Assembly: GCA_029891345.1 (NCBI GenBank)
Contig: CM056993.1
Coordinates: 225,875,924 to 225,939,923, forward strand
DNA length: 64,000 nt
Source: Dryococelus australis
Lineage: Eukaryota; Arthropoda; Insecta; Phasmatodea; Phasmatidae
Reading direction: 5' to 3'
Position 1 is the first letter of the stretch; every line of letters starts with the position of its first letter. Positions 50,868-64,000 of the stretch are shown here, in pieces. The notes beneath the pieces are model-generated. The model saw only the letters and a list, made by a program, of their open reading frames with translations. It did not search any database and was not told where the DNA came from. The translations under genes were made by a program, and so were the position numbers.

Positions 50868-53800
50868 TATCTTACTAAAAAATAATACTGTAAAGCTTAC
50901 TCGCCAGCAGTATTATTTTCCCTTCCAGTAATGCAATTTTCGTGTGAAACACTTTTTCATTCGCAGCCCCAGTACGGTGTTATTGTGGGTGGTCAAATTA
51001 AATGGACGGTTTCGCGTCAAATCATTATTAATATATTTACAAAAATTAAGTTAATTTCATGAAAATTTTAGCACATACTGATAAAAAAAACTTACATCTT
51101 ACATATTTCCTTACGTATTAAGGCAGCAATAAATAGGAATTTATTAACAATAAAAAAGTTTTAAACACCTAATTTTAACGGTGCTTTATATATTCTTGGA
51201 TGTTCAGAGATACATAATAGAGTGCAAGGAAACCTCATTCTGTTTATTAAATTTTGTAATGTTCGTATTATTCGTCTCTGGAAAGAAAGCGCGTGTACCT
51301 GCACCTAACTAAAATATTGATGTATATTAATCTGTATTCATAGAGTTAGCAAGCAGATGTGTTAACCCTTGCCGAAGGAAATTATGATCTACTTCCAGCT
51401 ATGAATACTTACAACACTAATATAACTTTGTCGTCCTACTCATCGATAAAAAGAAACTTTGTCAAAAGTTTGGAAACACGAGTTCCAGTTGCTGTCCATG
51501 GCGTACAGTGGCATCAAAATTGCTTTATCAGGAAAAGACCGAGAACAAAATCACTCACCACAGACGTAGGGTAAGTTTATTCAATGAATGCTCTTTCCTG
51601 TGTAATCCTATAACAATACTTCTGGTACACAACTTTACTGTAGAAATTAATATAAGTGAGCGATGGTGTCTTACGAAATTAAAATATTTGACTTATAAGT
51701 TGTTTCGCATTACGAAATGTGTGCGTTCATTGATTGTGTCGCTATATGTTATGGAATACAGGCGTATTAAAAATTTCTTGAAAAAATACATAGTTTATAC
51801 GACACTATGAAGAATAAGGGGGTGGGCGGTTACTGTTTATAATCTGTTTTGTTCTCAACAATTTCAACGCCGAGTACTACATGGCAAATTATGATTATTA
51901 ATCGTAACTACCTACATAACTGGGAGCGTGGGCGAGTTTTAAGGCTATCTGAGTGAAGACAAATAAGGCAGTAGAAATCTCTGGATATATCTTAAAAGCT
52001 CTGAATACTGAGAAGGGACTTTCTGTCGGTACTGGAAAGGTAAAACCTTAATTTTTCCCCTAAAATTTACAATATTTTAGACAAAGTCGCGTACCACCAG
52101 TTGGGAACCCTTGATGTATATAGTTTCTAGTTGGGTAGCGAGGTTCACTTTCGACAGGTGACCGATACATATCGCACAGTTGAAAGGTATCGCTATCGAC
52201 AGGTGACCGATACATATCGCGCAATTGAATGGTATCGCTATCGAGGTGCGAGGCTACACTGACTGCTTCCCCACCGTGCGAGGCTATCAGGAAATAACCA
52301 TGTTCTGTTGTTCAGCGCAGGGAGACAGTCGCAAATACTCGCACTACAATGCACAGTAATGTCACTAAATATATACCACTGGCCGGTAGCATGGTATAAA
52401 CACGCCAGAAAATGTTTCGTGACATGTTTACATTCATTCTTTGGACGAAGAAGACAAATATATAGCAACAATGCAAGCAAGTGACATATGTTAATGCAGT
52501 CGTGTATTGCTTCGGGTTTGAACTGAAATGGATATCACTGCACTGGTTTTATATACACAGTATAATGCAGTATGATCAACGAGGAGTAACTGCCACTCAC
52601 AGGGCGTATTTTTTACGTCATTTGAGCAAACTATGTCATATAAATGTAGGTCTTATTCCCAATATCGACAGAGTAATTGAAAAATATGTAGGTTTAGGAA
52701 AAGAGAAATACATTTTCAAAATTAAAAATAATATGTATATATTATGAGACTTTATTGTTTACATCGTATTACATAACGTTCTCCAAATGACTTAAGGAAT
52801 ACGTCCCGAAAGTGTCGGTAGCTCCTCGTGAATTATCCTGTATATTGCCCGTGCACTACCATGCAATAGTTATTTAGTCTAAGGCCGTGTTCTATTTGGT
52901 GCTCTTTAGTAACAAAACAGTCACGTGACCTAGTTTTGTTTACAAAGTCGATGACAATTTTTTGTAATTTGCCTTTTTGTATTGTACCAACTACGAAATT
53001 TACAAATAACCAAATAAAAATGACCAAAATGGCAGTTATGTTAGTGTTAACACTTAATATAACTACTTAGTAAATTAAGTTGCTGAAATTTTCATGAAAT
53101 GTGTATTATTTTAATTGTTTAATTATTGGCTAGTAAGAGAAATCGTTTATTCTAATTTCTTTATAATAAAATTTCATGTTAAAAAGTATTTCCAACATGA
53201 TTTTATCAAAATATAATTTTTGTCTTTAAAAACTCTCGGATTTTTTGTTTTATAATAATAATTTCACATGTGTTGTAAATAAGTGTTGCAAGCAAACAGC
53301 TGCGTAACGGGATAATATAAATAAAACCTTACAGTGTTCAAAATGGAAATTAGGAAAATCCGAAACCGAACTAATTGTAAGGCAACCGCAGTTGTTGGAT
53401 ATTATGAAATGAAACCGTAATTAAGTAGCTGCCAGCGTATTTGAGCAAAAACAATTAATAAATCCATAAGTAAGAACTCACATGTGATGGGTGTAAAATC
53501 AGAATATGTTACGTCCGAACTAAACACTGTTTTATACATAGCTGAGTTTTTCTGAATTCATACATATTTTAAAATTGTTTTTGCTAGTTCCTAAGAAAGA
53601 AGAATGATTTTACAACAACATTCCTTCTTTTTCTTTATGCATAAATATTCTGTTAATACATTTCTAATTCGCCGGAGCGTTTTTTATATCAAACGAAATT
53701 ATATCGTAAAATAAATGTGTGGTTTTGAATTATTGGCATTAATTTTAAGCATTACGAATTAGTAAAATTTTTTTAGAGGGAATCGCCCAATACAAGACAG

Positions 53801-54120
53801 CATATCTGATCACGATAAAGTTTAAGATTCGAAGGTTTTCTACCATGATGTCTTTGAAACTTTTACTAAATGGTTTCAACCGTTATCTGCAACAAATTTC
53901 AATTCACTGCCACCTTACCAAGCCAACCAGGCCAGACAGTGTCACTGACTCAACAATCTACAACTTCTACCAGGGCACAGGTTGGCATCATACATTAAAA
54001 CACTCTACTTTCGTAATCAGAAGTTGATAGGGAGAAATAAACCTCCATGCTTTATCCACCTACGTTGCCAACACTCGCGTGAAGACCTCCATACTAGACA
54101 CGTGGGAAACATGTCGGGGG
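50868..54120. other. AT-rich DNA, no gene recognised
   Basis: Only short frames without motifs (for example 51508-51810, 100 codons; 52481-52747, 88 codons). A tandem duplication lies at 52152-52241, annotated separately. CG-containing patches at 52140-52300 stand out from the AT-rich background. Confidence 0.4.
52152..52241 (+). repeat. 45-bp tandem duplication
   Basis: Two adjacent copies beginning CGACAGGTGACCGATACATA and ending GGTATCGCTAT, with few differences, hence rather young. Rich in TATCG/CGATA words. Confidence 0.85.
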
Positions 54121-54128
54121 TATACTCA

Positions 54129-54240
54129 GGGATTTCCCGTTCCTCCACCCCTTCATTCCGGTGCGGCTCCATACTCACCTCGCTTCACCCCCCTTGGCTA
54201 TCAAGACTTTGACGTTACAAACCGCCCACATTTCTCCACT
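54129..54240 (+). mobile_element. SINE (family 1), 5'-truncated
   Basis: Matches the body of the SINE at 39608-39866: TTCATTCCGGTGCGGCTCCA, CATACTCACCTC and TTGGCTATCAAGAC. The tRNA-like head is missing. Confidence 0.75.
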
Positions 54241-56324
54241 CTACACACTATACCAGAAAACCTCCCAACTGAATAATACTGTAGATAGTTGTGACGACCG
54301 TCTCTGTACAAACCCTGCGGAACAACATCGTCCATCTTACATGTGTTCACCACTTTGCCCTAACAAACAGTTTATTTATGAATTCTCATGTGTTTTAAAA
54401 AGACAACGCGGGCATATGATTGCCAAAATACTAATAATAATTCCAATACAGTGCTACAGAATCGGCCATACGCTGTAAAAAAAAGTTTGTAATTTTTCTC
54501 AGAAATTGTTTGCAATTTTACAAATGCTTCTAAGAGTACAAAGATTCCTCTTTTAAAATTACTCGTTTGTAAAACAACAAGGGCAGTGTTAGTAATAGAA
54601 CTCAAGAAATTTTTGTATTTTACTGACCCGTATCCACGAGCTTCAGCAAAATGGCGGACACTCGGCAACGTAAAACCGTATATAGCTGTTTGTACAAAAA
54701 CTACGTGTAATGTAAAGTGTAGTTGCGTGCAAAAAGAAATGCATTGCATGTTTGAATAAAGTAGATCACTAAACCCAGCAATTCTTTTTTATTCTTTGTT
54801 ATTAATTCGTCACATTAGTTTTTAGAAGAAAAAAATATGTAGACTTCTCAATAATGTAAGTTGTAATACAAGGCTATGATTTGTAATATTACAATATATA
54901 TTTTGCAGATTTTACAAGAAAACTGCCTGTAGTTTTACAGAGGATTTTCTTGGCAACATGGTTACATGTTTGGATCTTGATATAAGCTGTTAATCTCTTC
55001 CTTGTATTATAATTTTTAAATTATGTTTTTTCGTGTAATATTTTCAGAACTCATGAATACGTAAGTAGAAGCTAATTTAGATGATGACATACTTTCTTAA
55101 TATTCAAGAATATTACATGTACAAACGAAAACTTATTTCCAATCAAAAAATGAAGATATTCAGGCATGAATCGGTCACGCATTCTATCTCAAAATCACGT
55201 GTATCTGTGTAGGCTTACTTATAACTGCTCAGGAAAGTTGCAACAATTCTGTACAACTCTTTCATGTTAAAGTGGTGAGATTTAAATAATTGCAAGCCAC
55301 GTTTGTAAATTCTTACGATTTTACACAAGGTTTTAAATATTCTGAGTCACACGCCGTTACTTGTCGGAATTTTTATATTTCTGCGAAACTTTCACGCACC
55401 TTAGAACAAGATACATTATAAATTAGATAACATTTAGCTGTTTCAAAACTTGGGAAATTACTGCTAACATTCTTATAAAACGCAGTGCTTTAATATCAAC
55501 ATGAAGATGACGATAAACCTCCATGATGAAGGAAATAAGGGATTACTGCTATGTAAAACGAATAATAAAATATTCTGTTAAACTCGGCTTAATGTAAATA
55601 TAGTGCGGAAGATGGCATGTGTGGAAATAATCTATAAGTAAATATTTTCCCACTGTCGAAAGCGAACAGAGATATGGGAAACATTCAAATAGGTAACTTT
55701 AAGGTGTAGTTGTAGTTTTAGTGTTTATAGTGTTCTCGTGAACACCAGTCACATACTTAGTGAAGTGGTTGATTATGGAAAATGAGGTAGAGTACATACG
55801 TAATACAACATAAGTCATTAAGGTCATATGGTCATTAAGGAAGACAGACAACTTTAAAAAATTGGAGAAAAAATAGTTATCTTCAAAATGTGAAAAACTA
55901 CTTGAGAAGGAACCACAATTATGTGATCAAATTTAGCCTGACTGAATATATGCCAAATGTAACATTTTACATCTGACGACATCGGCCGTCCTTGGGGGGT
56001 AGCATAACTTGCTGGTAACCTACTACACACTTTCAAATGCTGCATGTTTTATTTATCTTCGAGAACCGTTCGCCGTAATCTGTTACACTTAGGCAACGTT
56101 TTGCCTTACTTTCAAGAAAACATGCATTCTACGTCACAACAATCCATAAACACCCACGGGACTTCCGTTTGTTAATAACATGGCGCATCCTAATTTCCTA
56201 ATGACAGGCGATAATAGAAACCCACCAAATGCTCACATATGGGAAATATCAAATCAGACTACGTCTCTCTCGTTCAACAATCACGTTAGGCGATAGGTCG
56301 TATAAAGTTCTCTTCCTCATTCCA
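54241..56324. other. AT-rich DNA, no gene recognised
   Basis: 54480-54980 has repeated TTTGTAATTTTACA-like words on both strands, perhaps a decayed repeat. The GATGGCGG-like motif AAAATGGCGGACACTCGG at 54647-54664 is isolated. No frame is convincing. Confidence 0.4.
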
Positions 56325-56560
56325 GGCCGTGGTGGTGCAGTGGTTAGACTACTCTCCTCCCACCAAGGCGAACCGGACTCCCCGCTCCCCCCCCCCCCCC
56401 TGATCGTCGCATCGTGGGGCGGAGACGATACCGCTGGTCGTCGAGTTTTCTTTGTGATCTCCAGTTTACTCCGCCCTTACATTCCGGCGCTGCTCCATAC
56501 TCACCAAGTTTCACTACCTTCGGCTCTCTAGACCTCCATGTTGAGAGCCGCTCATCTCTC
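56325..56560 (+). mobile_element. SINE (family 1), with head
   Basis: The head GCCGTGGTGGTGCAGTGGTT is tRNA-like, followed by CCCACCAAGGCGAACCGG and the shared body ACATTCCGGCGCTGCTCCAT. It contains a C run (56388-56400). Box B is less well kept than at 39608. No clear target duplication. Confidence 0.8.
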
Positions 56561-58651
56561 CTCTCTCTCTTTCACTGGAATTGAGAACAACCCTATCTGT
56601 AATATGTAGGGAAAGTACTTACCTGTATACGTATGTTATGGAATAAAGAAGGTTAAGAGTTATTTCATGAATTCACGGGAGATTTAATATTAGTTTAGTG
56701 TAGCATGTGTGTAGCCCCTTAACTAAACTAACGGAATAAAGTCGTTAATACAGACACATGCACACACCTGTAAACGAGCGTACGTAGATATAAATATAAT
56801 GGTCGTCCATAGTGTAAAGAAGACGAATGGGGCGACGAGAGGCCTAACTCACAGCGGAAGTGTTCCATTAAGGCGCCATCGCAGGAGGTCTCAATGACGT
56901 CATAAAACCAGGAATACCGAAGCGCAGTGGGTAGTCTCTATGGCGCTTGATGGCGTGGAATGGCCCAGCCAATCCGAGTACAAACAGAAACCATTTTGGC
57001 CTGCTCATAAAGCCGCCAAATATAATAGCGACATGGAAGTGCAAATGTGGCTTTGTAAAGCGATTTTCTTTTCTATATTGGGTATTCGTAGTTATTATAA
57101 AGTTTTTTTTGGGAGAACGTGTTTTTGAAAACCAAATATTTCCTTTACAACTTTACACTGGCTGCGTATTTGTTTAGAGAAAGCAAAAAGAAAATAGGGT
57201 GGTGGTTTGGGGGGGGGGGGGGGGTGGCATGTGCTGATAATCCTCTAATACTGGACACGAAAAATAATTATTTCAATCCAAATCGTTTTGTATGGTTTGC
57301 GTTAAAGGTGTTACGTAAACATAATATAATGCGAACAGTAGTTTGCACTTACAATGTTGGTAGAGTGTTTGGAAAAAAGTTCTTCTTTCTTAAAGTCTTG
57401 TGTAAAGTAAAGTGTTTGAACTGATGCCGTGTATTTTGGCATGCTCCATGTAAGACAAATATTCGCAAAATCGTTTCATTTCTCTAGTCTTAAATACGTA
57501 GAGTCATTTGAACCGTGCAAAACAGTCTTAACGCCGCGGGGATATTAATTTACGTACGTGGCACAGTTACTGACTACATTAGATAAACCAAGCAAGGCTT
57601 CCATAAGTATTTAATTAATTATGAATTAATTAAATAGGAAAACATTCCGTTGATTTTATATAATACGCTATCTTTTAACATAATCGGAACAAACAAATAA
57701 GTCGCAGTTTTGGCTTAGCCTTCCAACTGTTTATTCAGTTCCAGTAATATTTTTCAATTTGTAAATGATCTTGCCAATCGCACGAAACGCAATGTTCAAT
57801 TTTAGTCACGACGAGATGTAAAACATAATCCCGTCTGAAAATTCCGAAAGACAAAGCTTAAATTGGTTTCGTGACTGAAATAAAAATTCCCGGGTTACTT
57901 GGAAACAAGAAATTTACAACGTAAAAGTACTGGAAACTGGTAAAAAGCACACTTGCTCTCGTGTAGATGTATGCAAATTTCACGTCCCTGTTTCTCAAGT
58001 CCGAATGAGATAATACACGTGTTATCCATTTCAACCTCTTTGACAATGTTTTTTGTAATACTGCAAGACAATGCTTCTTCGTAATACTGTAAGATTCGTC
58101 TCAACACTAGGAAATGATTACACGGCAGTGATACAAATAGTACACAGCATCCATGTAAATTACTGTACGACAAAGTTATAGTCTTTATTGTTACTGCAGA
58201 AATGTTCCGTGACTTAATATGCTATAATTAAACACTTTATACTGACATATGATATCAACGAAATGTTATTTTCTTACTACAGAAGGAAAAGAATTAAAAA
58301 TGTTGAACTATGTATATTGACCAAAATTTAGTGTATTATTTATAGTTTAATCGTGTTATGGAACAAATGTAAAAAGCAGTGAAAACTTTTATGAAAACAC
58401 TATTTTGAGATTTTCAGTTACTTTACTTCTGGTTTTTATTGCAGGAAACAAAAGATAGAAGACAAATGTGGATTACGGCACAGCAATTAAAAAAATAAGT
58501 TATTTACCCAGAAGATTGCAAGCTGGATGACTTGGCTCCATCCGGGAAGCCAAGACAACCAGTTAATTTACCCGTTCCATCATTCCATAGAACAGCGACC
58601 AAGTAACTGATATAGGCCTTAAATTTCAGTAAAATATCTTTCACATTTCTA
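56561..58651. other. AT-rich DNA, no gene recognised
   Basis: Includes a G run (57211-57223). Frames of 60-100 codons (56947-57424, 57895-58173) carry no recognised motif. Confidence 0.4.
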
Positions 58652-58757
58652 GCCTTTCGTTTGTAGTCACTTATTTGTATTGATTTGCATACACACATTT
58701 CATTGCCTTTCGTTTGTAGTCACTTATTTGTATTGATTTGCTTACACACATTTCATT
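58652..58757 (+). repeat. 53-bp tandem duplication
   Basis: Two almost identical adjacent copies of GCCTTTCGTTTGTAGTCACT through CACATTTCATT, with one base difference seen (GCATACAC against GCTTACAC). A recent slippage or repair event. Confidence 0.9.
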
Positions 58758-60440
58758 GTCGCTTTAGGTTTTAATTGGACATTTTACACTTTATTTTACT
58801 TATTATTCTCTTGCATTAATCACATATCATATTTAAATCTTGTCTCTTACTCTTTAAAATAATGTACTAGTATTTTGACGATTTCGGGTACTTTTATAGC
58901 AAACAAACATACTCGACTTGTATTTTTTTTTAAACAATACATTTCTTATTTTACGCATGTTTTCCTACTGAAAGTGTCAATAAGTAGTGTTGTAGAAAGT
59001 CAAGCTAGATATTTAATTTTTTTTTCGCTATCGTTTTATATTCCTCAGATAAATATTTTAATGTTTTACTTACTGCACCTGCCTGCTTTGCTTACTGGGC
59101 ATGTCGAACATGCAGCGGGTCAAGATATATTATTGCATTAAAAATCATCCTTGTAATTTTTTTTTTAGTGTACTTATTTGTAGGAAATACGGAACAGATC
59201 ACTTTCTGTTTTCTGTGCGTGTGTGTCAGTAGTTTTTTTGATTTTTGTACGTTATTTTGGAATGTTTACTCCTCATGTCTCCTACCTGTCCATTTCATGC
59301 AATACATCGATTTTCATTGGAATAGACACACATAAAGTATAGTAAGGATATATATCTTAATACTTTAACCACATATTATACCTGTTTACAAACTTGTCCC
59401 AACGCAAATTTTTGAGGCTATATTTTACAGCTTCACTGACGCTGGGAAAAACAAGAATTTAACTTGATATGTCGGCAGTAGTGAAACAAACACGAAAATC
59501 ATTAACAGATAGTCGTTTCCATCTTCTTTTTCGGAAGACAGCGTCAGCTGAGTAATTAAGCCTTAAAGAGTGTTCAGGAAATGTACAACCATTATCACGT
59601 AATTTTGCATACAAGAAGTGTTTTAGAAGACGTAGTTAGATGAATATTTTCGATATATTTTAGGGTGACACGATCATTTATACAAAATAATTAGCTCAGT
59701 GGTAGTAACTAATCAATGTGTTATAATTACTCTTCCAGTTCTAATTATTGCACCACCGTTGTATCTAGTTACACGCATCCATTTTCACTTTTATTCTTGC
59801 ATTTGTGAAAGCGATGCTCTTTTCCCATGCTTCAATTAGAACTGTCTAGTGTGAGCATGTTGACAGGAGCGGCAGTTTACAGTAGCAAGAGAAAAAAACT
59901 TGATCCTTGAAACATGAATCGTCACCACTGTTGTGCCCATTGTTGCTGCATATTTCAGTGTAAATTGTAGTGATTGTTCCATTGTCAGTCCATTTTAACG
60001 AACTCCTGTGTTATACATGCTTTCTCCTGAGTTGCCACAGTTATAGCACTGTAATTTCATTTCTAAAAATTATTTAACTTCACACGTATTTATTATTCAT
60101 AAGGTTGAAGATTAAAATAAACACTTACTTTGTCAAGAATTATGTACAGCAGGCTAAGAGAACAACTTTTATATATAATAAATACAATTTTATAGCATAA
60201 CACCATCATGTTCGCTGTCTTAATAAGAGCCGTTTTACGTATTACTTGCACTTAGAAACTAAATTATGATGTTTTCTAATCGGTGTGAGCGAAATGTACA
60301 AAATAACTAGTAAACCATTCTTTCTGTTATAACTTGGACCAAGTACTAACTTCGGCCATAAGGAATAAATTACGACATTAGAGTAGTATAAAAAGGGCGG
60401 TTCTGGAGCAACAGGCTGCTGGATGTGGACCCTAATTAGC
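58758..60440. other. AT-rich DNA, no gene recognised
   Basis: No coding signal, TIR pair or tandem repeat recognised. The 88-codon frame at 58875-59141 is hydrophobic by composition only. Confidence 0.4.
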
Positions 60441-60479
60441 ATATTACCTGGCTGCATGCTGTGGACCTCAGGTGCGAGA

Positions 60480-60572
60480 ATTTCCCTTTATCCCCGTCAA
60501 AAATCGTTGATTTCGCGTACAAAAACGTAATTTTTTCCCTTTTCACCCTCAAAATTTCCCGAATTTCCCTCC
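60480..60572 (+). repeat. TTTCCC-rich block, third locus
   Basis: GAATTTCCCTTTATCCC through CCCGAATTTCCCTCC, same style as the blocks in A and B. It is followed by GC-richer sequence with repeated GCCATCTTGGTGGCCA-like words (60590-60600, 60705-60722, 60840-60855, 60903-60915). It suggests a further, truncated or unmirrored member of the foldback family. Confidence 0.5.
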
Positions 60573-61018
60573 AGCTGCCAGCGGCCACATTGGCAGCCAG
60601 TGCCGACCATCATTTTTGCCCTAATTAGGATAATCCGGTGGGTGATCCCTCATGATGGCAAATTACTCACGTGTGATGTGGAATATCACTCCCTCTGCCG
60701 ACAGAAGCCATCTTGGTGGCCAATGCTAATTAGCATAATCGGGGCAGTTTGCCTTTATGGTGGAGGTTTGCCCAATGTGGCTGAATCGGTCAGAGCATAT
60801 CTCAAATTCGGATCTTCTCAAATTCCTATCATTCCCTTCAGCCATCTTGGTACCGATGGCGTATGTCTACCCGGGACAATTGGCAACCAGCCGAGTACGT
60901 CGACCATTTTGGTGGTCAGCTCCACGCCAGCAGTGGCAGTGGGGCAGCAAGGTATCGCGAATGATAGGAACTCGTGTAACACTACTGCCACCTCCTTAAG
61001 TCTGTGTGTGTGCATAAC

Positions 61019-62650
61019 ACTTATAAGCATAGTTGGCTATAATATCCGAATTGTTTAAGTAATAGTTGTCAAATTCATAACATAGGCATTCACCCGACTA
61101 GGAGAAGGGTCGCAGTATCAAATCTGCCCCATGCCAACTTATAAGCATAGGTGGCTGTAATTTCCGAACTGTTTAAGTTATAGACATCAAATTCATAACA
61201 TAGACATCATCCTCATCTAGGAGAAGGGTCGCGGGGTCAAGTTTGCATATGTAAGCATATAAGCAAAGTTGGGTGTAATTTCCGAACTGTTTGAGTAAAA
61301 GTTTTCAAATTCATAACATGGACATCGCACCATGACTATGAGAGAAGTCACATGGATAATTATGCTCCATATCAGCTTATAAGTAGAGTTGGCTGTAATT
61401 TCACAAGCATTTGAGTTAGAGTCGCCAAATTCATAACATAGACATCAACTACGACTATGATAGATGGCTGTAAGTTACAAAGCATGTTAAATACAACTAG
61501 CAAAAAAATCCATAATACATGCATAAACCCCCGACGATGATAAGGGACATGCGGACATTTTCGGCCTGCGTATCCCTCTGTTCTTACTCACCTCTGTCTC
61601 TCCTGTCCCTCGGTGCCACCTCCTGGCGGTACAAACACACATACTTCCTCACGTACTCGCTCCTCGGCACTTCGAACAGCGACCTTCCACTCATTCTCAC
61701 GCTCTCTCTATCCCTTGTCCTCCCCCCTCCACCAGCCTATATCACCCCTGATCTTACATCTGCGAACACTCGCAATGCCTGGCCAAGCACTAACGACTCG
61801 CTGTGTGCCGACCCACCGAGCACTCGTGTAAGAGCATACTTACTTCCAGACAGTCTGTCAGTACCACTGGCCTTGCACCCATGAGCTCTGTACTGAAACG
61901 TCAGTGTATGTTTATACGTATTTAATGAGATGTCACCCGCTATTAATACACAGTCATTGCTAGACAGCCGAGTCCATGCACTTAAAACAACATAAGCTAG
62001 AACTACAAGTATCCTATTATGAAAACGAATTATCCCCTTGATTAAGTAGTGTAACAGTGAATACACATAGGCTACAAGTACATCTCACCATCGCCATCGT
62101 CGTCGTCTTCATCTATGATGTGACCTTTCTGGAAGCAGAGACCACAATGACCGGTCCTGCCTCTTTGTGCACTATACAATACACTCTCTTCTGTTACCTC
62201 AGCAAAGCCACATATACTTCCTCATGCACTCTTAATCCTCGGCACCTCCACCTGCCACACTTTCTCATGCTCTCTATCACTTGTCCTCCCCCCTCCGCCT
62301 ATTCTCTATCACGCTGGTCATACTCCCTCATGTGCTCGCAGCTGCCTGGCTAAGCTCCAGCTGTGTCACCCCGCGCCGACCACCAAGCATACATCTAACA
62401 GAGAGCAGACATCCTTTCCGGCCCTCATGCTCAGGGCATGACATAGGCATCCACCATGACTAGGACAATGGCAATGGGTCAAGTATACCCTATGACGACA
62501 TATAAGAATAGGTGGCTGTAATTACCGAACTGTTTTAGTTATAGTTGCCATATTCATAACATAGACATCAACCATGATTAGAAGGGGCGCAGGGTCAAGT
62601 CTGCCCTATGTCAACTTTGAAGCATATGTGGCTGTAATTTCCAAACCATA
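61019..62650 (+). repeat. Higher-order array: 117-bp minisatellite and C-rich blocks
   Basis: A 114-123 bp unit (GCTGTAATTTCCGAACTGTTT, AATTCATAACATAGACATC and GAAGGGTCGC cores) occurs about five times at 61019-61500 and twice more at 62440-62650. Between are two C-rich blocks (61590-61870 and 62190-62430) that are direct copies of one another (shared CCTTGTCCTCCCCCCTCC, CTTCCTCA-G-ACTC). So the large repeat unit is minisatellite plus C-rich block. The 121-codon plus frame (61519-61884) is within the C-rich block and has no domain. Confidence 0.7.
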
Positions 62651-62689
62651 TAACATAACCATGAATTGTAGGTGGGTGGGAGGTCACCC

Positions 62690-62890
62690 TGGTACCACCT
62701 CCTACTCGTTGGCCTACTGGCTGCCATCATGGGCAGCCAGTACCATCATTTTACAAATGGCTCATGTCGGGCACTGCCCTCCCCACAACCAGCCGCCAAT
62801 ATGTTAGACAGTGTGACTGCCAAGATTCGGCATTCAGATGTCATCTGTAAAAAATTGACAGAAGGATCGAGGTGTTACGTTTGACCCATG
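62690..62890 (+). repeat. Second copy of GGCAGCCAGT segment
   Basis: GGGCAGCCAGTACCATCATTT (62731-62751) repeats in direct orientation the GGCAGCCAGTGCCGACCATC segment at 60591-60610, about 2.1 kb upstream. The whole block 60480-62890 may therefore be a duplicated or composite repeat. Confidence 0.45.
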
Positions 62891-63339
62891 GCTATGTATA
62901 AGCACAGTTATTCGCATTTATCGAACCTTTCGATATACAACTTCCAACAGTCACCCAAAAGGATGGAGCGATCTAGTACTTCCTAAGCATAAATATAAGC
63001 ACCATGGCTAGCGCCAAACAGTTCGGCGTTCATACATTGAGTAATAGCGATAGTTCACGATTAATGACCAGCTTCTGAAATACACTTATTGAAAAATATC
63101 GGGTGTCTACAACATTACGGAAATAATGCTCCCACACACACACACACACAGACATACACACAATTAGAGCGAGATAGTCATATGCATTACTCTGTGTGCA
63201 TTCTCCCGTCATACGCTTGAGTGAACAAAAGGAAATATACCTACCAACCTGTGCGTATTGCACAAGTAGATCATACACAGTATGCCATTCGACTAAATAT
63301 TCCATTTAATTCCATCACTAATACAAATTGTAAGGTTGG
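62891..63339. other. No gene recognised
   Basis: Contains a short CA tract (63133-63151). The 91-codon minus frame (63030-63305) has no recognised motif. Confidence 0.4.
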
Positions 63340-63410
63340 CCAAGCAGCCTAAGACATAGGATATAAACACTGGTTACAGCAAAAGGGAGCATGGGTTCAC
63401 ATCCCTGTAA
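63340..63410 (+). other. tRNA-like relic
   Basis: GGCCAAGCAGCCTAAG (box-A-like) and GGGTTCACATCCC (box-B-like, with GGG/CCC stem). Acceptor ends AAATT/AATTT could pair weakly. Not a convincing tRNA; possibly a SINE head. Confidence 0.35.
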
Positions 63411-63449
63411 TTTACATTTTTTTCTCTGTACCCTAGTGGACTAAATTAG

Positions 63450-63680
63450 TGAAGTCATACTCTCGCTTCGACCTGCATTCATGTACCGAACATTTTGCAA
63501 TTACAGACAGTCATAATGTCTCCAACCAGCACACATGCAACGACCCCTTGCAATTACAGATAGTGATAACCTGTATCCAACCTGTACACATATACCAACA
63601 AAACTTTTGCTATTAAAGACAGACATACTCTGTCCGAAACTTCAGTGCATGTACTAAGCAGTTGAGATTACAAGCAGTCG
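63450..63680 (+). repeat. About 69-bp minisatellite
   Basis: Three to four diverged copies with TTGCAATTACAGACAGTCAT, a GTCCAACC core and CACATGTACCAA-like ends (63495, 63548, 63608, 63665). Units differ by about 25%. Confidence 0.65.
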
Positions 63681-64000
63681 ACCCGAACCATTAATATATG
63701 AACTTAAAGAAGTTTCCATCCAGTATTACATTTCTCAGCTGTTCCCCTATGATAACCTCGATGTTGTGTTTACCCCTAGAGATACGTCTCAAACCCAGGT
63801 CCTATAGGTAGCTGCTTGCTTTCCCCAGTTTCCCGCTAGAGTGTACAAAAGGAAAAACATACAAGAACATGATATGCAATTAAGAAAAAATGTATGCATG
63901 TTCATTCGAAATACTTCCAGCCAAAGTTTCGAAAATAAAACCTACACTGGGGATGCCACTCTAGCAGACCACTAACTCATAGCAGTAACTAAGAAAAATG

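Noticed and set aside
61519-61884. 121-codon frame in the C-rich block
   Set aside because: Lies in a duplicated repeat block; the second copy of the block does not keep the frame.

Overview
The window looks like nuclear DNA of an arthropod, most likely an insect with a large, repeat-rich, AT-rich genome. Reasons: an env-bearing Ty3/gypsy (errantivirus-like) element, several Tc1/mariner-type transposases of kinds common in insects, tRNA-headed SINEs, a THAP/P-type transposase relic, long microsatellites, and no intact host gene. I found no rRNA gene, no certain functional tRNA gene and no bacterial-type operon. Almost everything recognisable is mobile or repetitive DNA, and much of it is nested.

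Layout. 1-1610: AT-rich DNA with nothing recognised. 1612-18950: 'element A', a long mirrored (foldback) element of about 6 kb, split in its right arm by an 11.2 kb fossil LTR element (6919-18143) carrying gag, protease, RT, RNase H, integrase and env parts on the minus strand. About 19200-32480: 'element B', a second foldback element of the same general build. It holds a 4.8 kb TIR element C (20424-25222, 3-bp target duplication), a 172-bp satellite, a GA-centred near-perfect inner palindrome (26352-27433) and a 1.5 kb hAT-like non-autonomous element (29472-30998, 8-bp target duplication). Because the arms of B are mirror copies, the arm without an insertion shows the empty site for both C and the hAT-like element.

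32820-39960: one non-LTR retrotransposon (LINE) copy cut into pieces by a mariner-like transposon (about 33255-36310), a second DDE transposon (about 37283-39515) and a SINE (39608-39866, 12-bp target duplication). 41570-43105: THAP-domain exon plus the C-terminal part of a THAP/P-type transposase. 45713-45960: small MITE. 48943-50867: mariner-like element with TA duplication and about 100-bp TIRs, itself hit by a SINE (50259-50438). 54129-56560: two more copies of the SINE family seen at 39608. 60440-62900 and 63450-63680: tandem arrays, the first beside another TTTCCC-rich block like those of A and B.

How parts relate. A and B share a plan: outer tip, A/T-TTTCCC block, minisatellite, and a degenerate C2HC-finger coding relic, all mirrored around a centre. 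I do not recognise this plan as a named family, and it is the best candidate for something undescribed. Insertion order can be read from the nesting: A before the LTR element; B before C and hAT; LINE before the two DDE elements and the SINE; mariner before SINE.
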